DNA of 64,000 nucleotides from Mycobacterium sp. 155. Its GTDB lineage: Bacteria; Actinomycetota; Actinomycetes; Mycobacteriales; Mycobacteriaceae. This document shows positions 63,057-64,000 of this stretch, piece by piece. The notes under the pieces were generated by a model, which saw only the letters and a list, made by a program, of their open reading frames with translations, ran no database searches and was not told where the DNA came from. The translations under genes were made by a program, and so were the position numbers. The stretch covers positions 1,054,001-1,118,000 of the forward strand of contig NZ_KB892705.1 in assembly GCF_000373905.1 (NCBI RefSeq). The letters are read 5' to 3'. How positions within the stretch are numbered: position 1 is the first letter of the stretch; the number at the start of each line of letters is the position of its first letter.

Positions 63057-64000
63057 ATGACGAGATCGTTGGAGCGACCGTGGGATGAGCGGTCGATGGA
63101 CATACCGGCCGATGTCCGGGTGCGCGGCGCCCGGGAACACAACCTCAAGAATGTCGATGTCGATGTTCCGCGGGACGCACTGGTGGTGTTCACCGGTGTG
63201 TCGGGGTCGGGTAAGTCGTCACTGGCCTTCGGCACGTTGTTCGCCGAGTCGCAACGCCGCTACCTGGAATCGGTGGCCCCGTACGCGCGGCGACTGATCG
63301 ACCAGGTGGGTGTTCCCGACGTCGATTCCATCGAGGGGATGCCGCCCGCGGTGGCCCTGCAGCAGCAGCGTGGTGCCGGCAGCGCACGGTCGTCGGTGGG
63401 CAGTGTGACGACCCTGTCGAGCCTCGTGCGCATGCTCTACTCGCGTGCCGGGCACTACCCGGCTGACCAGCCCATGCTGTTCGCGGAGGATTTCTCCCCG
63501 AACACTGTGCCGGGCGCGTGCCCGGCGTGTCACGGTATCGGCCGGGTGTACGAGGTGCCCGAGGAACTCATGGTGCCCGATCCGTCGCTGACGATCCGCG
63601 ACCGGGCTATCGCGTCGTGGCCCGCGGCGTGGCACGGGCAGAACCTGCGCGAGATCCTGGTGTCTCTGGGCTACGACGTCGACACGCCGTGGAAGGACCT
63701 GCCGAAGAAGGATCGGGACTGGATCCTCTACACCGACGAACGGCCGACCGCGCCGGTATATGCGGGGTTCACGCCGGCGCAGACGCGTCGGGCCCTGGCG
63801 ATGGATATGGAGCCCAGTTATCAGGGCACCTTCACCGGCGCGCGGCGCTACGTTCTGGACACTTTCGCCAATACCAAGAGCGCGCAGATGAAGAAGCGCG
63901 TTTCCCAGTTCGTCCGCGGCGCGGTCTGTTCGATGTGTGACGGCAAACTGCTCAAGCCCGAGGCGTTGTCGGTCACTTTCGAGGGATTCGACATCGCCGA
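63057..64000 (+). CDS. UvrA paralogue (UvrA2-like ABC excinuclease subunit), N-terminal part
   Basis: The gene runs off the window after about 314 codons. [21 protein letters not shown] and the Walker [10 protein letters not shown] are of the UvrA type. From [20 protein letters not shown] on, the text differs from housekeeping Uvr[19 protein letters not shown] in place of the usual DQKSTNRNPRSTVGT-like block, then [17 protein letters not shown]. This pattern fits class II UvrA paralogues, which shorten the UvrB-binding region and are linked to resistance to DNA-binding drugs. ATG 63057 is given; GTG 63054 and ATG 63096 are alternatives. TAGTGT at 63042-63047 could be a -10 box. Confidence 0.85.
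   Translation, partial: MTRSLERPWDERSMDIPADVRVRGAREHNLKNVDVDVPRDALVVFTGVSGSGKSSLAFGTLFAESQRRYLESVAPYARRLIDQVGVPDVDSIEGMPPAVALQQQRGAGSARSSVGSVTTLSSLVRMLYSRAGHYPADQPMLFAEDFSPNTVPGACPACHGIGRVYEVPEELMVPDPSLTIRDRAIASWPAAWHGQNLREILVSLGYDVDTPWKDLPKKDRDWILYTDERPTAPVYAGFTPAQTRRALAMDMEPSYQGTFTGARRYVLDTFANTKSAQMKKRVSQFVRGAVCSMCDGKLLKPEALSVTFEGFDIA

Overview
The window is high-GC actinobacterial DNA from a mycobacterium. It carries a full Pup-proteasome locus, RbpA, an MTB12-family antigen, LppK, F420-linked small oxidoreductases and split lnt and ppm1 genes. The gene order recalls M. tuberculosis in blocks: hisG to helY and Rv2089/Rv2090; Rv2074 to the cob genes and Rv2061; Rv2053 to Rv2049; and coaE, Rv1632c, uvrB, Rv1634. 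It differs at the joints between these blocks. Separate lnt and ppm1 genes, as in M. smegmatis, suggest a fast-growing Mycolicibacterium-type species. Species and locus comparisons are from memory and were not searched.

Layout. 1-7058: end of hisG, a DUF4126 membrane protein, then genes I do not recall at this place in M. tuberculosis: a disulfide-oxidoreductase flavoprotein, an arsR/SRPBCC/flavodoxin operon with a palindromic operator, and a large GMC-oxidoreductase/DUF1080 fusion. A RecB-type nuclease follows. 7137-27627: trmI, DUF503, two neighbouring MTB12-fold exported proteins, then the proteasome region (mpa, membrane protein, amidohydrolase, dop, pup, prcB, prcA, hydrolase, pafA), the DNA-damage regulator pafBC, tatA, tatC, helY, a DUF4333 protein and a flap-type exonuclease. 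27713-42362: pepE, an F420-dependent biliverdin reductase homologue and three aerobic cobalamin clusters (cobLMK, cobG-cobH-cobIJ, cobN) with a 35-residue ORF before cobN. 42403-50786: fxsA, an amidohydrolase, lnt, ppm1, rbpA, a zinc-ribbon protein, a winged-helix/hydrolase fusion and two lipoproteins. 50787-64000: a repeat-bearing intergenic region, polA, a ThrE-like exporter, rpsA, coaE-GrpB, a secreted protein, a DUF402 protein, uvrB, an MFS transporter, tRNA-Cys and the start of a UvrA paralogue.

How the parts connect. Dop activates Pup and removes it from substrates, PafA attaches it, Mpa unfolds pupylated proteins and PrcBA degrades them. PafBC, transcribed from the same locus, activates the LexA-independent mycobacterial DNA-damage response. 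I find PafBC-type promoter sequences directly before uvrB and polA in this window. Many genes have a TANNNT -10 box 6 to 8 bases before the start codon, the arrangement expected for leaderless mRNAs.

The most unusual gene is the 835-residue fusion at 3621-6128. It joins a GMC-family sugar-oxidase-like flavoprotein to a DUF1080 (3-keto-glycoside hydrolase) domain. This suggests a single polypeptide that oxidises a glycoside at C3 and then cleaves it.
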